Virus record (IMG/VR): IMGVR_UViG_3300030393_000005
Location: 798 to 46,836 of that record
DNA from: a virus
Length of the DNA stretch: 46,039 nucleotides
Strand: one strand, 5' to 3'
The position numbers and the translations under genes were made by a program. The notes under the pieces were generated by a model. The model was not told the DNA's origin. It made no database searches and was given only the letters and a program-made list of their open reading frames with translations. Positions 33,667-40,319 of this stretch are shown in pieces (the stretch's first letter is position 1; each line of letters opens with the position of its first letter).

Positions 33667-33696
33667 ACTATACATCATTGTTTGACGTTGTACAAC
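33667..33696 (-). promoter_or_regulatory. Leftward promoter with 10-bp palindrome
   Basis: Minus strand TATAGT (33667-33672) with a weak -35 at 33689-33694. A perfect palindrome GTTGTACAAC at 33687-33696 covers the -35, a likely operator. It would drive 33640 leftward. Confidence 0.45.
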
Positions 33697-34217
33697 AAGC
33701 AATAAACAAAAGTAACCCAGAAACAAACGGAAAAAACATGTAAAAACGTCAAATTTGCCCCCAGAAGCTTAATTTCTGGGGACAAACTGGGGAATTCCAA
33801 ACCCCAGTTTTTGACTTTGCTTTTAACGTATCCAATGGGTTTCAGTGGGTGTTTTGTATGTTTTTTGCGCAAAATGGTCAAAAGTGGGGATTCTGGGGAC
33901 AGAAAAATAAAAAAAAGTAAAACTGGTCAACCATGAATAAAACTGGGAGGTAAACTATTTTTAAACCTATATATATTAAAGAAAATATATAGGGGGTGTC
34001 ACTGGCATATTTCAATACCATTCCCCAGAATCCCCAGAAAGTGAAAAAAGTTACTTAAGTCATTGAAATGCAAAGTAAAAAAACTGTCCAAAAATTGGGG
34101 TTTCCGCCCCAGAAAACTACCATAAACCTATAAGTTACTGATTTACAATTGTTTTTTTCTGGGAAAAACTGGACACCACTGGTCAACCAGTTACGTCATA
34201 AAAAATAATCACATTTA
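33697..34217. repeat. Repeat-rich divergent intergenic region, candidate origin/control region
   Basis: About 520 bases without a credible gene. CCCCAGAA or its complement occurs perfectly six times: 33759, 33774, 33891, 34023, 34032 and 34107, in both orientations, with near copies around 33716 and 34157. AAACTGGGG (33784-33792) and CCCCAGTTT (33802-33810) form a 9-bp stem. ACTGGTCAACCA occurs at 33922 and 34178, the second extending to a near-palindrome. Short A/T-rich tracts separate the copies, e.g. 33960-33990. Iterated sites plus AT tracts between leftward and rightward units fit an origin or a repressor array. Confidence 0.65.
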
Positions 34218-34218
34218 T

Positions 34219-34260
34219 TTCAAATTAACCGTTGACACCGCCAACACGTTTGATAAGATA
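34219..34260 (+). promoter_or_regulatory. Class I promoter of the rightward early operon
   Basis: TTGACA at 34232-34237 with AAATTAACCG before it. A 16-bp spacer leads to TAAGAT (34254-34259), which has TGA upstream (extended -10). No perfect hairpin here, unlike the downstream class I promoters. Confidence 0.75.
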
Positions 34261-34317
34261 GAACCACTTAAACGAAGCAACAAACCAAAGAAAAAATATA
34301 AAGGGGATGATGGCTTA

Positions 34318-34497
34318 ATGGACGAGTACATAGATGCAATAATCAGCGTAATTAAGGCTGAGAACCTAGATCCGGCAGACTGCGAAAAGGTTAAAAAAAG
34401 ACTTTCAGAGTGCGCCTTGGGTAGTAAATTAATTCGCGTGTACATGAGTAACGCGCCAAGATTTAGAGATCTAACGTACAGCTACGAGAGATCATAA
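34318..34497 (+). CDS. Small charged early protein (59 aa)
   Basis: MDEYIDAIISVIKAENLDPA at the start, a Lys/Glu-rich helix, and YSYERS at the end. It is the first gene of the rightward early operon. A GGGG lies about 10 bases upstream of the ATG. Two cysteines (22 and 32) flank the basic helix. No family recognised. Confidence 0.65.
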   Translation: MDEYIDAIISVIKAENLDPADCEKVKKRLSECALGSKLIRVYMSNAPRFRDLTYSYERS

Positions 34498-34531
34498 CAA
34501 CGCCCTACGGGGCTAACAAAAGGAAAATAAA

Positions 34532-34912
34532 ATGAACACAGAAAGCTTAATTCAACGAATGTTTGATCTAGAAGATGACATGCACATCAATCAGCAATAT
34601 ATAGATAAGTGCAAAGAAATAATTGCTGATGTTACTTTCGATATAGAAAATACAACGATGGACACTGAAACGGACGAGCATAAGGACTGGGAAAGAAAAG
34701 CGAAGTATGCAAGACACAAGTCGTTACTTAAATCAAAAGCGCTTAAAGGCGAAAGGGCGCTACTAAATAACAAAATGATGAACCTAAGGCAGGCTATAAA
34801 AGTTGCTGAAAAAATTCAGACCGCATCCAATCAAGATTTTAAGCATCACGTAAAAGATTTCATGGGTAACGATGAATATGTGGCAATGATTAATAAAATT
34901 TATTTGAGCTAA
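34532..34912 (+). CDS. Coiled-coil early protein (126 aa)
   Basis: AAGGAAA precedes the ATG. The 126-residue product is almost wholly helical, with heptad-like patterning from about residue 5 to 95 and a short C-terminal domain ending MINKIYLS. Function unknown. The next gene starts 13 bases later. Confidence 0.7.
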   Translation: MNTESLIQRMFDLEDDMHINQQYIDKCKEIIADVTFDIENTTMDTETDEHKDWERKAKYARHKSLLKSKALKGERALLNNKMMNLRQAIKVAEKIQTASNQDFKHHVKDFMGNDEYVAMINKIYLS

Positions 34913-34925
34913 GGAAGAAAATAAA

Positions 34926-35105
34926 ATGAACCCAACAAAAGCACAATCAATAGCAAAACTGGCGCAATGGTGTGAACACAACGCAGTTATCCAGCAAAAG
35001 ATAACTGCACAGCTCGATAAAATTGATAAACTTAAAAAATTAATCTTGCAATCAAGGCGTGAAATGGTAAGGTTGCAGGGTGAACTTAATGGAGAAACAA
35101 AATGA
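34926..35105 (+). CDS. Small coiled-coil early protein (59 aa)
   Basis: MNPTKAQSIAKLAQWCEHNA at the start, then a long Lys/Gln/Leu helix (about 22-55). AAGGAAG lies upstream. The stop overlaps the next ATG (ATGA). With the preceding gene it may form a hetero-coiled coil; this is inference. Confidence 0.65.
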   Translation: MNPTKAQSIAKLAQWCEHNAVIQQKITAQLDKIDKLKKLILQSRREMVRLQGELNGETK

Positions 35106-35539
35106 TTAATTTAAGTAATGCGAAGATTGGGGATTTGTATAAGTTGAAAAATAATAATGAATCTACTGTGATTTTTGCTACCAATGACGCCGTAATTCTT
35201 GACTTTGAAGGAGTAACGATAATGGTTGATAAAGGCGGAGAAACGCTTCACGCAAATAGTGGCCTGTCAGTTGTATCAAAAATCGACCAGCGCCCGTGGC
35301 TGAAAGATATGCCCGATGCGGGAATTTTTGTTGATGAGGTGAAGTGGTTGGCTTGTGATGCTAATGGGTATTGGTACGCCTATAAAGAAGAGCCAGAACT
35401 CAACGCGAGCGGCTGGGGAGGAACAAATAACTATTACAATTGCGCTGCAATCAGAATGCCAAGCCTGACCGGTGTCCAGTGGGAAGATAGCCTAATCAGC
35501 ATCGAAGAGCTGCGTGAATGGCAGGAGGTGAATAAGTGA
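35102..35539 (+). CDS. Conserved-type early phage protein (145 aa)
   Basis: The N-terminal 65 residues form a small beta domain (MINLSNAKIGDLYKLKNNNE). The C-terminal part, with KWLACDANGYWYAYKEEPEL and SGWGGTNNYY, resembles recurring phage modules that share a W-x-A-x-DANG-x-x-Y pattern. Function unknown. It overlaps both neighbours by four bases. Confidence 0.65.
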   Translation: MINLSNAKIGDLYKLKNNNESTVIFATNDAVILDFEGVTIMVDKGGETLHANSGLSVVSKIDQRPWLKDMPDAGIFVDEVKWLACDANGYWYAYKEEPELNASGWGGTNNYYNCAAIRMPSLTGVQWEDSLISIEELREWQEVNK

Positions 35540-35745
35540 GTAAATTTATGATTGGATTAATTGCATGGGCTATCATCACTTTTGTTCCGGGATTGTTTGT
35601 TGCGGCTTGCGTTTCCTTTGTTGAGATGGATATATCCCTTATGAACCCTTACTACTGGGATCAGGGTGCTAGAGTTGCGTTCTGTGGGTATGCCGCAGTG
35701 ATGGCCGTTGCGATGATGGCCGCGCTCATGGGGTGCTATGACTGA
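35536..35745 (+). CDS. Two-pass membrane protein (69 aa)
   Basis: Starts with GTG, five bases after a near-perfect AGGAGGTG. Two hydrophobic segments lie at about residues 4-26 and 47-66. A polar loop YYWDQGARV lies between. It overlaps the next micro-ORF by one base. Such early small membrane proteins commonly alter entry or host membrane functions, but nothing specific is seen. Confidence 0.7.
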   Translation: MSKFMIGLIAWAIITFVPGLFVAACVSFVEMDISLMNPYYWDQGARVAFCGYAAVMAVAMMAALMGCYD

Positions 35746-35822
35746 TGAACATGTGGGAATTCCTAAACGAAAACACTGAAACTATAGTGATAGTAATTAT
35801 TATGGCGCTTATATTAATTTAA
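35745..35822 (+). CDS. Single-pass membrane micropeptide (25 aa)
   Basis: MNMWEFLNENTETIVIVIIM plus ALILI: an acidic N-terminus and a 14-residue hydrophobic end. Its ATG overlaps the previous stop (TGATG). It ends 17 bases before the met-box array. Length and composition match toxin-like or regulatory membrane peptides; translation is inferred from coupling. Confidence 0.5.
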   Translation: MNMWEFLNENTETIVIVIIMALILI

Positions 35823-35839
35823 CATTTAATTAACACTGT

Positions 35840-35879
35840 AGACGTCTAGAAGTCTAGCCATCTAAGCGTCTAGACGTCC
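35840..35879 (+). promoter_or_regulatory. MetJ-type operator: five tandem met boxes
   Basis: Five contiguous 8-bp units start at 35840, 35848, 35856, 35864 and 35872. Against the met-box consensus AGACGTCT they match 8, 7, 6, 6 and 7 of 8 bases (34 of 40). MetJ dimers bind adjacent met boxes cooperatively when loaded with S-adenosylmethionine; natural operators have two to five boxes with similar decay from consensus. The array stands between a micro-ORF and the gene at 35907. A -10-like TATATT at 35810-35815 with GTGATA 17 bp upstream could be the promoter it controls. Confidence 0.75.
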
Positions 35880-35906
35880 ATTTGGTTGACAACAAAAAGG
35901 TATATC

Positions 35907-36134
35907 ATGAATGATTTAGATAAAGAGCTATATTTGGCTCGTAATGCGTTTAACGAGGCTTCAAAGCGATTAAATAAAGCAATTGATGCCGTAGCCGCAG
36001 TAAGAGAAAAGGAGGCTTTAAAACGCGCTGTAGAAACTTCGAGGATTGTGGAAATAAAGACTATATCCGTCGGCGGTGTGGTACTTGCTGGCGGAAATTC
36101 GAGTATTGTCGAAATAACGGATAGAGTTTTTTAG
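35907..36134 (+). CDS. Small protein directly downstream of the met-box array
   Basis: The ATG at 35907 has AAAAAGG upstream and gives 75 residues. A longer frame from TTG 35886 is open but has no ribosome site. The first ~45 residues are an amphipathic charged helix (MNDLDKELYLARNAFNEASK at the start). The C-terminal ~30 are beta (VEIKTISVGGVVLAGGNSS). It shows no motif of a SAM lyase or methionine enzyme. It is the obvious target of any MetJ control at 35840-35879. Confidence 0.65.
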   Translation: MNDLDKELYLARNAFNEASKRLNKAIDAVAAVREKEALKRAVETSRIVEIKTISVGGVVLAGGNSSIVEITDRVF

Positions 36135-36154
36135 TAAATAAATCAAATTAACTG

Positions 36155-36183
36155 TTGACATTAAACCTGCATAAGATTACATT
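36155..36183 (+). promoter_or_regulatory. Class I promoter
   Basis: AAATTAACTGTTGACA with the hexamer at 36155-36160, 17-bp spacer, TACATT (36178-36183). It drives 36225. No clear hairpin. Confidence 0.65.
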
Positions 36184-36224
36184 AATAGCTTTTAAACAAC
36201 ACAGCCGCTTTAGGTGCTAGTACT

Positions 36225-36530
36225 ATGAATCTGATAGACACAGTTAAATTAAAAAGTAATTATGAAATTGCTTTTAGTGATCCCTCCTCTAATTGGGATA
36301 TTTATATTAACGCTAAAGGTGAGGCGCTTTCTATTGCTAAAAAGAAGGGGTGTATTTCTACTTTTTACGGTGATACTAATTACATCAAACGATTGATAGC
36401 TAGTAACTATTTTTCAGAACTTGAGTACATAACAGATCATGGTAGGAAATGCTTTGCAGGCCTCTATTCAGAGCTTAGGCAAGATTCAAGGGGTCGTAAA
36501 TTTGGCGTTTTACGTTGGAATAGAAATTAA
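36225..36530 (+). CDS. Early protein of unknown function (101 aa)
   Basis: AGGTGCT lies upstream of the ATG. The 101-residue product is alpha/beta, Lys/Arg-rich at the C-terminus (ELRQDSRGRKFGVLRWNRN). Alone between two class I promoters, so it is a one-gene unit. No family recognised. Confidence 0.65.
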   Translation: MNLIDTVKLKSNYEIAFSDPSSNWDIYINAKGEALSIAKKKGCISTFYGDTNYIKRLIASNYFSELEYITDHGRKCFAGLYSELRQDSRGRKFGVLRWNRN

Positions 36531-36543
36531 ATCAAATTAACCG

Positions 36544-36578
36544 TTGACATCCAAGCCCATACAATGCAATATGGGCTT
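36544..36578 (+). promoter_or_regulatory. Class I promoter in a 9-bp inverted repeat
   Basis: AAATTAACCGTTGACA with the hexamer at 36544-36549. AAGCCCATA (36553-36561) and TATGGGCTT (36570-36578) form a perfect stem with an 8-base loop. The best -10, CAATAT at 36567-36572, spans loop and right arm. Confidence 0.65.
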
Positions 36579-36638
36579 TCAATTAACAACCAACTATCCG
36601 GTAATTCCGGATGGTTCAAACAATTAGGAGAAGTAATT

Positions 36639-37037
36639 ATGCAAACACAAAAAATACCATTTAGCATCGACAAAATGAAAGATGCGGTTCGATACGAAAC
36701 ACGCGACGGGCGAGAAGTTACCCAGGTTACTGTTTTTGATTGCAAGCACGCCCCAATAGTTGCCGCTCTTGACGGCAAGATTATGACATTTACCAGCGGT
36801 GGTACATACCACTTATCTTGCAAGTGTTCTGACGACCTATTCATCATCATCGAAAAACCAATCCAATACCCTTGCTTGTGTTGGGTTAGTGATTTCGATA
36901 AGAAGCCTCAAACTGGAGACCTGCTAATGATGATGAAAAACAAAGATACGGGGAGCCAAGGGGGCAGCTGGAAATACTCAACACCACTAACCGACGACGA
37001 ACTGGCAGAATTTGGATTAATGAGGGTTGAAAAATGA
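36639..37037 (+). CDS. Conserved-type phage early protein (132 aa)
   Basis: The frame is open from 36564, but AGGAG points to the ATG at 36639 (MQTQKIPFSIDKMKDAVRYE). TRDGREVTQVTVFDCKHAPI followed by DGKIMTFTSGGTYH is a module seen in many phage early proteins (a DGR-x-V...PI-x-A-x-x-DG-x-x-x-T-x-x-G-x-Y pattern). A C-terminal beta domain follows, with three Cys. Function unknown. It overlaps the next gene by four bases. Confidence 0.7.
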   Translation: MQTQKIPFSIDKMKDAVRYETRDGREVTQVTVFDCKHAPIVAALDGKIMTFTSGGTYHLSCKCSDDLFIIIEKPIQYPCLCWVSDFDKKPQTGDLLMMMKNKDTGSQGGSWKYSTPLTDDELAEFGLMRVEK

Positions 37038-37405
37038 GAGAGCTAACACAACAAGAAATTGATAATGCGCCAGCGGCTATTGAAGCGCTGATTGTTAAAC
37101 GTAATGATGCGCGCGCTAGCAAAGACTGGGCGACCGTTGATGTCATCCTTGATGAGCTAGCTTCGATGGGTATCGTGCTTGAAGACAGCGATAGTGTTAC
37201 AAGTTGGTGTCGCAAGCCAATCACCAGAAAAACTTTTGATATTAGGGAGTATGAGTTTAGTGACAAGGATATTTTTAATCACTTTATTACTAAAGACAAA
37301 AGCCGTGTTAACTTCGACTTTGATTCGGAGTTAATGCCGTCGGATACAATAGGGTTTAACAAGCAAGACGCAATCGCCCTAGCAAAACACTTCAAGTTAA
37401 TTTAA
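37034..37405 (+). CDS. Protein with CysRS C-terminal-like helical domain
   Basis: A 123-residue protein. Residues of about 14-62, IEALIVKRNDARASKDWATV then VILDELASMGIVLED...W, match the helical C-terminal subdomain of cysteinyl-tRNA synthetase (pattern I-x-x-LI-x-x-R-x-x-AR-x-x-KD-x-x-x-AD-x-IRDEL-x-x-x-G-x-x-LED). The catalytic domain is absent. The rest is unique. It might bind tRNA or mimic the host enzyme, or simply be a borrowed helical bundle. Confidence 0.65.
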   Translation: MRELTQQEIDNAPAAIEALIVKRNDARASKDWATVDVILDELASMGIVLEDSDSVTSWCRKPITRKTFDIREYEFSDKDIFNHFITKDKSRVNFDFDSELMPSDTIGFNKQDAIALAKHFKLI

Positions 37406-37412
37406 ATAATCG

Positions 37413-37455
37413 TTGACAAAACCCCAGTTTACTATTAAATTGGGGTTTTATTTTA
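37413..37455 (+). promoter_or_regulatory. Class I promoter in a 9-bp inverted repeat plus T tract
   Basis: TTGACA at 37413-37418, 17-bp spacer, TAAATT (37436-37441). AAAACCCCA (37418-37426) and TGGGGTTTT (37441-37449) pair perfectly; TTTTATTTTA follows, so it reads as terminator for the upstream gene and promoter for 37469. Confidence 0.7.
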
Positions 37456-37468
37456 TGGAGAAACAATA

Positions 37469-37789
37469 ATGAACAAGCTAAACAAACTAATGTCGATGTG
37501 TAAAATCGGCGCAACAATCACGGTTAATTCTCACAAGGGCTTAATGCCCGCCAAAGAGGCGCTATTTAAAGTGTCAGGGCAGACCTCCGACAGCTTGATG
37601 GCTAAAGTAAACTGGCCGTTCAACACCCCAGAAGATGCAAAGAAAGTTATATCTAAAATAATCGAAACGGACTCGCTCGTCACTATTAAGCTAATGAGCG
37701 AAAACGTTTATAGCTACTCTATGGTAATTCATCATGACTTAGAAGCGGCTATCGACGAAGCAATTTCAATTTTGGAGAAACAACAATGA
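37469..37789 (+). CDS. Early protein of unknown function (106 aa)
   Basis: GGAGAAAC precedes the ATG. The product is alpha/beta, with a long C-terminal helix DLEAAIDEAISILEKQQ. First gene of a four-gene coupled unit 37469-38933. No family recognised. Confidence 0.65.
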   Translation: MNKLNKLMSMCKIGATITVNSHKGLMPAKEALFKVSGQTSDSLMAKVNWPFNTPEDAKKVISKIIETDSLVTIKLMSENVYSYSMVIHHDLEAAIDEAISILEKQQ

Positions 37790-38139
37790 CACCACAACAA
37801 ATTAAACGCGCTAAGAGATTGGCGGAGATATTGGGGTTAACGGTTTACGATAATTGTGACGGGCCAACACAAGATGACTGTTTTTTAGATTTTTATGACC
37901 CGCGCGGTGATATGGGGCCTAAAGTGTTCAACCCCGAACAAGACAAGGCGTTGCTGTGGGATTTACGCTTAGAATATAACGTTGAAATATCCCCGTGGGA
38001 AGATAATACAATGGTTGTATTTATTGAAAACCCAAAGACATGCGAGCGATTGGTTACTATTGACGACGTAACTAAAGACCAGCTACCAGCCGCACTTATC
38101 GACTGCGTAATTGAGATTAATGGAGGTTATGATGTTTGA
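37786..38139 (+). CDS. Early protein ending in NGGYD (117 aa)
   Basis: It overlaps the preceding gene by four bases. The acidic 117-residue product starts MTPQQIKRAKRLAEILGLTV, and its last codons (INGGYDV) double as GGAGG ribosome site and start region of the next gene. Function unknown. Confidence 0.65.
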   Translation: MTPQQIKRAKRLAEILGLTVYDNCDGPTQDDCFLDFYDPRGDMGPKVFNPEQDKALLWDLRLEYNVEISPWEDNTMVVFIENPKTCERLVTIDDVTKDQLPAALIDCVIEINGGYDV

Positions 38140-38443
38140 TGCAAACATGAGGTGCCTGCCGAAAGGAAGGTATTTTGCCGATGTTGAAGGTTGTTGTAAT
38201 GGTACTCTGTATGATATTGGCGTTAGAAATAACATGGTCGTCATGTTTGATAAGCATGACGATAACGACGAGTCTCCAGCGGTGACAGTTCATCATGACG
38301 GGCGTAGCGTTGAGATTGCATATAAGTGCACCACCGAGTGGTTAGTTTATGCAGGCAATTACGATTTGACTGGCTTTATTGACGAAAGGTCGCTACGCCT
38401 AGCGAGAATAATTGTTTCTGTTAACGGGGGTTATGATGAATAA
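38132..38443 (+). CDS. Early protein ending in NGGYD (103 aa)
   Basis: Two adjacent ATGs follow GGAGG; the second, at 38132, has the better 5-base spacing. The product is beta-rich with DADVEGCC-like Cys pair and several His (VHHDGRSVEIAYKCTTEW). It ends VNGGYDE, the same ending as the gene before, and again this stretch is the ribosome site of the next gene. Function unknown. Confidence 0.65.
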   Translation: MFDANMRCLPKGRYFADVEGCCNGTLYDIGVRNNMVVMFDKHDDNDESPAVTVHHDGRSVEIAYKCTTEWLVYAGNYDLTGFIDERSLRLARIIVSVNGGYDE

Positions 38444-38933
38444 AGTTAAGCCGCAAGTGGGGCAGGTTTGGGAAGAAGATGATGTATCGGAAGGTCAAGA
38501 AACGATACACCATATTGATGAGGCTGGAAATGTTTATTGGTGCGAAAACCGTAACGTTTTTTCAAATAAAGAGCAGATGAGGCACTGGGAATTCGTCCCA
38601 CAAAACGACCTTGAGTGGCTGGCGGTTAATGAGTGCGCTTGGGATGGGGATAATGAATATCCACTAATTTATCGCGACGACTACCATGACCATGACCAAG
38701 TTGATTATTGTACGCTTGACGCAGAAATGGAGAGCTACACCCGCCAACAATGGCAAAACATGCGCTACAAATTAGGACTGGATGAAAAGCCACGGGTTAG
38801 CGCTGAGAAATGGGCGCAGATGTTGCGGGGTAAGCAGGGTGAAAAGCTGGCAAGCTTGAAAGGCGACCTTGAAAGGCGGTTGCAGCGGTACGTTGGCGGA
38901 GACTGGACTGAGATGTTGAGTGATAAACATTGA
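38436..38933 (+). CDS. Conserved-type phage early protein (165 aa)
   Basis: The ATG at 38436 follows GGGGG by five bases. VKPQVGQVWEEDD at the N-terminus and NDLEWLAVNECAWDGDNEYP, then YTRQQWQNMRYKLGL in the second half, fit a large, uncharacterised group of phage early proteins with an LEWLA...W-P...T-x-x-QW-x-x-x-R architecture. Function unknown. Confidence 0.7.
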   Translation: MNKVKPQVGQVWEEDDVSEGQETIHHIDEAGNVYWCENRNVFSNKEQMRHWEFVPQNDLEWLAVNECAWDGDNEYPLIYRDDYHDHDQVDYCTLDAEMESYTRQQWQNMRYKLGLDEKPRVSAEKWAQMLRGKQGEKLASLKGDLERRLQRYVGGDWTEMLSDKH

Positions 38934-38940
38934 TTAAACG

Positions 38941-38977
38941 TTGACAATCCGCCCTGGTTCGATATTATGGGCGGGTT
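38941..38977 (+). promoter_or_regulatory. Class I promoter with -10 in hairpin loop
   Basis: TTGACA at 38941-38946, 16-bp spacer, TATTAT (38963-38968). CCGCCC (38949-38954) and GGGCGG (38969-38974) enclose a 14-base loop that contains the whole -10. Confidence 0.75.
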
Positions 38978-38995
38978 AATTAATTGGAGATTGAA

Positions 38996-39166
38996 ATGAA
39001 ACTAAAACACAAAAAAATGTATCTTGAAATGGATATAAGTAAACTTGTAAGAGAGTTTAACGACAAAGAAGAGGTCAAAGTTGTTGATATTGAGCTATTG
39101 AACGAGATAAATTCCAGTGGTGACATTACAGAGACCAAAGTAAAGCTATCCGTGGGGCTGCCATGA
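38996..39166 (+). CDS. Small early protein (56 aa)
   Basis: GGAG is spaced 8 bases from the ATG at 38996. A charged 56-residue protein with an N-terminal beta/helix (MKLKHKKMYLEMDISKLVRE) and a beta C-terminus. Its stop overlaps the next ATG. Function unknown. Confidence 0.65.
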   Translation: MKLKHKKMYLEMDISKLVREFNDKEEVKVVDIELLNEINSSGDITETKVKLSVGLP

Positions 39167-39336
39167 AAAATAAAACACTAGACAATATTCATTGTTTTGT
39201 TACTTTGGTTTTGTGCTGCGCTTTATTATTTAGCGGCTATCAGTTATATCAGCAAAAGCAAATAATCAACGAGTACAAACTACTAACAAACGACGCAATA
39301 AAAGTTGCTGAGGAATGCTTGAGGATGAAGAAATGA
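39163..39336 (+). CDS. Signal-anchored small protein (57 aa)
   Basis: MKNKTLDNIHCFVTLVLCCA begins a 57-residue protein with one hydrophobic segment (about 11-25, Cys-rich) followed by a Gln/Lys/Glu helix. The topology resembles inner-membrane spanins, but it lies in the early region, so lysis is uncertain. Overlaps by four bases on both sides. Confidence 0.6.
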   Translation: MKNKTLDNIHCFVTLVLCCALLFSGYQLYQQKQIINEYKLLTNDAIKVAEECLRMKK

Positions 39337-39539
39337 ACACACAAGAAATAACTAAACTATCAGACGATTTAAAATACTTACGTGATGAGTTCGAGGTTGG
39401 AAATCAGCTTTGGGGTTCGTGTCCAGATGGTTACGTCACGCTTGATGCAATGATTGAGTATTGCAAGGAAAATGATTATCTTCTGGAGCATATAATCAAG
39501 GTGGCTAAGCAGGTCAACGCAATAGAGATTAAAAAATGA
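39333..39539 (+). CDS. Small helical early protein (68 aa)
   Basis: The ATG at 39333 overlaps the preceding stop; an upstream ATG at 39315 lacks a better site. Acidic, largely helical, with a single Cys pair region GSCPDGY. Overlaps the next gene by four bases. Function unknown. Confidence 0.65.
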   Translation: MNTQEITKLSDDLKYLRDEFEVGNQLWGSCPDGYVTLDAMIEYCKENDYLLEHIIKVAKQVNAIEIKK

Positions 39540-39787
39540 ACACAATTACAGAAGAACTAGTAACGATAGACATTAACGGCCGCACTGTAGATTGCTACGT
39601 GTGGGGATATTATCACCCTGCATATGATGGCGGTTACGATGAGCCAAGCGAGCATGAGATGTATGAGTTAACAGAGTTGTTTACTGACATTGAAGATGAA
39701 AAAGAGCAGCAGGCAATAACCGATATGTTAGCTTTTGATTTCGTGCGCGAAGACATTATTGAGCAATTAAAGGAGAATGCAAAGTGA
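39536..39787 (+). CDS. Acidic early protein (83 aa)
   Basis: A very acidic 83-residue protein: a short beta N-terminus (VTIDINGRTVDCYVWGYY) then helices rich in Glu/Asp. Overlap of four bases with both neighbours. Function unknown; acidity would suit a DNA-mimic or an inhibitor, which is speculation. Confidence 0.65.
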   Translation: MNTITEELVTIDINGRTVDCYVWGYYHPAYDGGYDEPSEHEMYELTELFTDIEDEKEQQAITDMLAFDFVREDIIEQLKENAK

Positions 39788-40134
39788 ATGAATACAAAAA
39801 GATGAGTGATTTTGAGATTAATAAGGCTGTTACGTTGTATCAGTTGGGGCTAGAGCATCTCGAACTGGACTGCGTTGATGGCGCTCTCCTGTATTTCGAG
39901 GTTGATGGCTCGGAGTCCAATCTTACTGTATTAGACTACTGCAACAATCCATCTGACGCTTGGCCGATTATTGTTGATAATAAAATAGGGGTTTCGCCGC
40001 ATGGTGAAAAATGGATGGCTAACAATTTCAATCCTTCGAGCGTTGGTAGTTACCAAGTTCAAACCATGAGTTACGACAAAAACCCACTACGCGCCGCAAT
40101 GATTGTGTTTTTAATGATGAGGGAGGCAAAATGA
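39784..40134 (+). CDS. ninX: NinX/DUF2591-family protein
   Basis: Starts with GTG after AAGGAG. MSDFEINKAVTLYQLG near the start, LDYCNNPSDAWPIIVDNKIG in the middle and KNPLRAAMIVFLMMREAK at the end are the hallmarks of DUF2591, the family of NinX proteins in the nin regions of lambdoid phages. Function is unknown. At 116 residues it is of normal length. Confidence 0.85.
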   Translation: MNEYKKMSDFEINKAVTLYQLGLEHLELDCVDGALLYFEVDGSESNLTVLDYCNNPSDAWPIIVDNKIGVSPHGEKWMANNFNPSSVGSYQVQTMSYDKNPLRAAMIVFLMMREAK

Positions 40135-40319
40135 GTAAATACAAACTAACAATATACCTAAAATCAGGGCAATCCGTAATAGTTAACTGTGATGATTACG
40201 AATTTAATTGGCACAAAAAGTCTCTAGATTTCATTGGTTACGATATTAAGAGGCCTGTTCCTGTAGTTTCACTAGTTCCATCTCAAGTCGCGGCTTATAC
40301 AGCGGAGGAGTTGAAATAA
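40131..40319 (+). CDS. Small beta-rich early protein (62 aa)
   Basis: A 62-residue protein starting MSKYKLTIYLKSGQSVIVNC, predicted as a small beta sheet with a C-terminal helix. It overlaps NinX upstream and the DUF5675 gene by one base. Function unknown. Confidence 0.65.
   Translation: MSKYKLTIYLKSGQSVIVNCDDYEFNWHKKSLDFIGYDIKRPVPVVSLVPSQVAAYTAEELK

Noticed and set aside
33675-33881. 68-codon minus-strand frame in the repeat region
   Set aside because: It spans the CCCCAGAA and CCCCAGTTT repeats, overlaps the leftward promoter, and its protein has no sensible composition or ribosome site.
35836-35879. CRISPR or generic microsatellite reading of the 8-bp repeats
   Set aside because: Units are contiguous without spacers, and their degeneracy follows the met-box pattern.
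35886-35914. TTGACA at 35886 as a class I promoter for 35907
   Set aside because: The -10 position would fall inside the coding region after the ATG, and no -10-like sequence is there.
36544-36578. N4-type virion RNA polymerase hairpin promoters
   Set aside because: Stems are longer, loops larger and a normal -35 is present; no giant virion polymerase gene is seen in the window.
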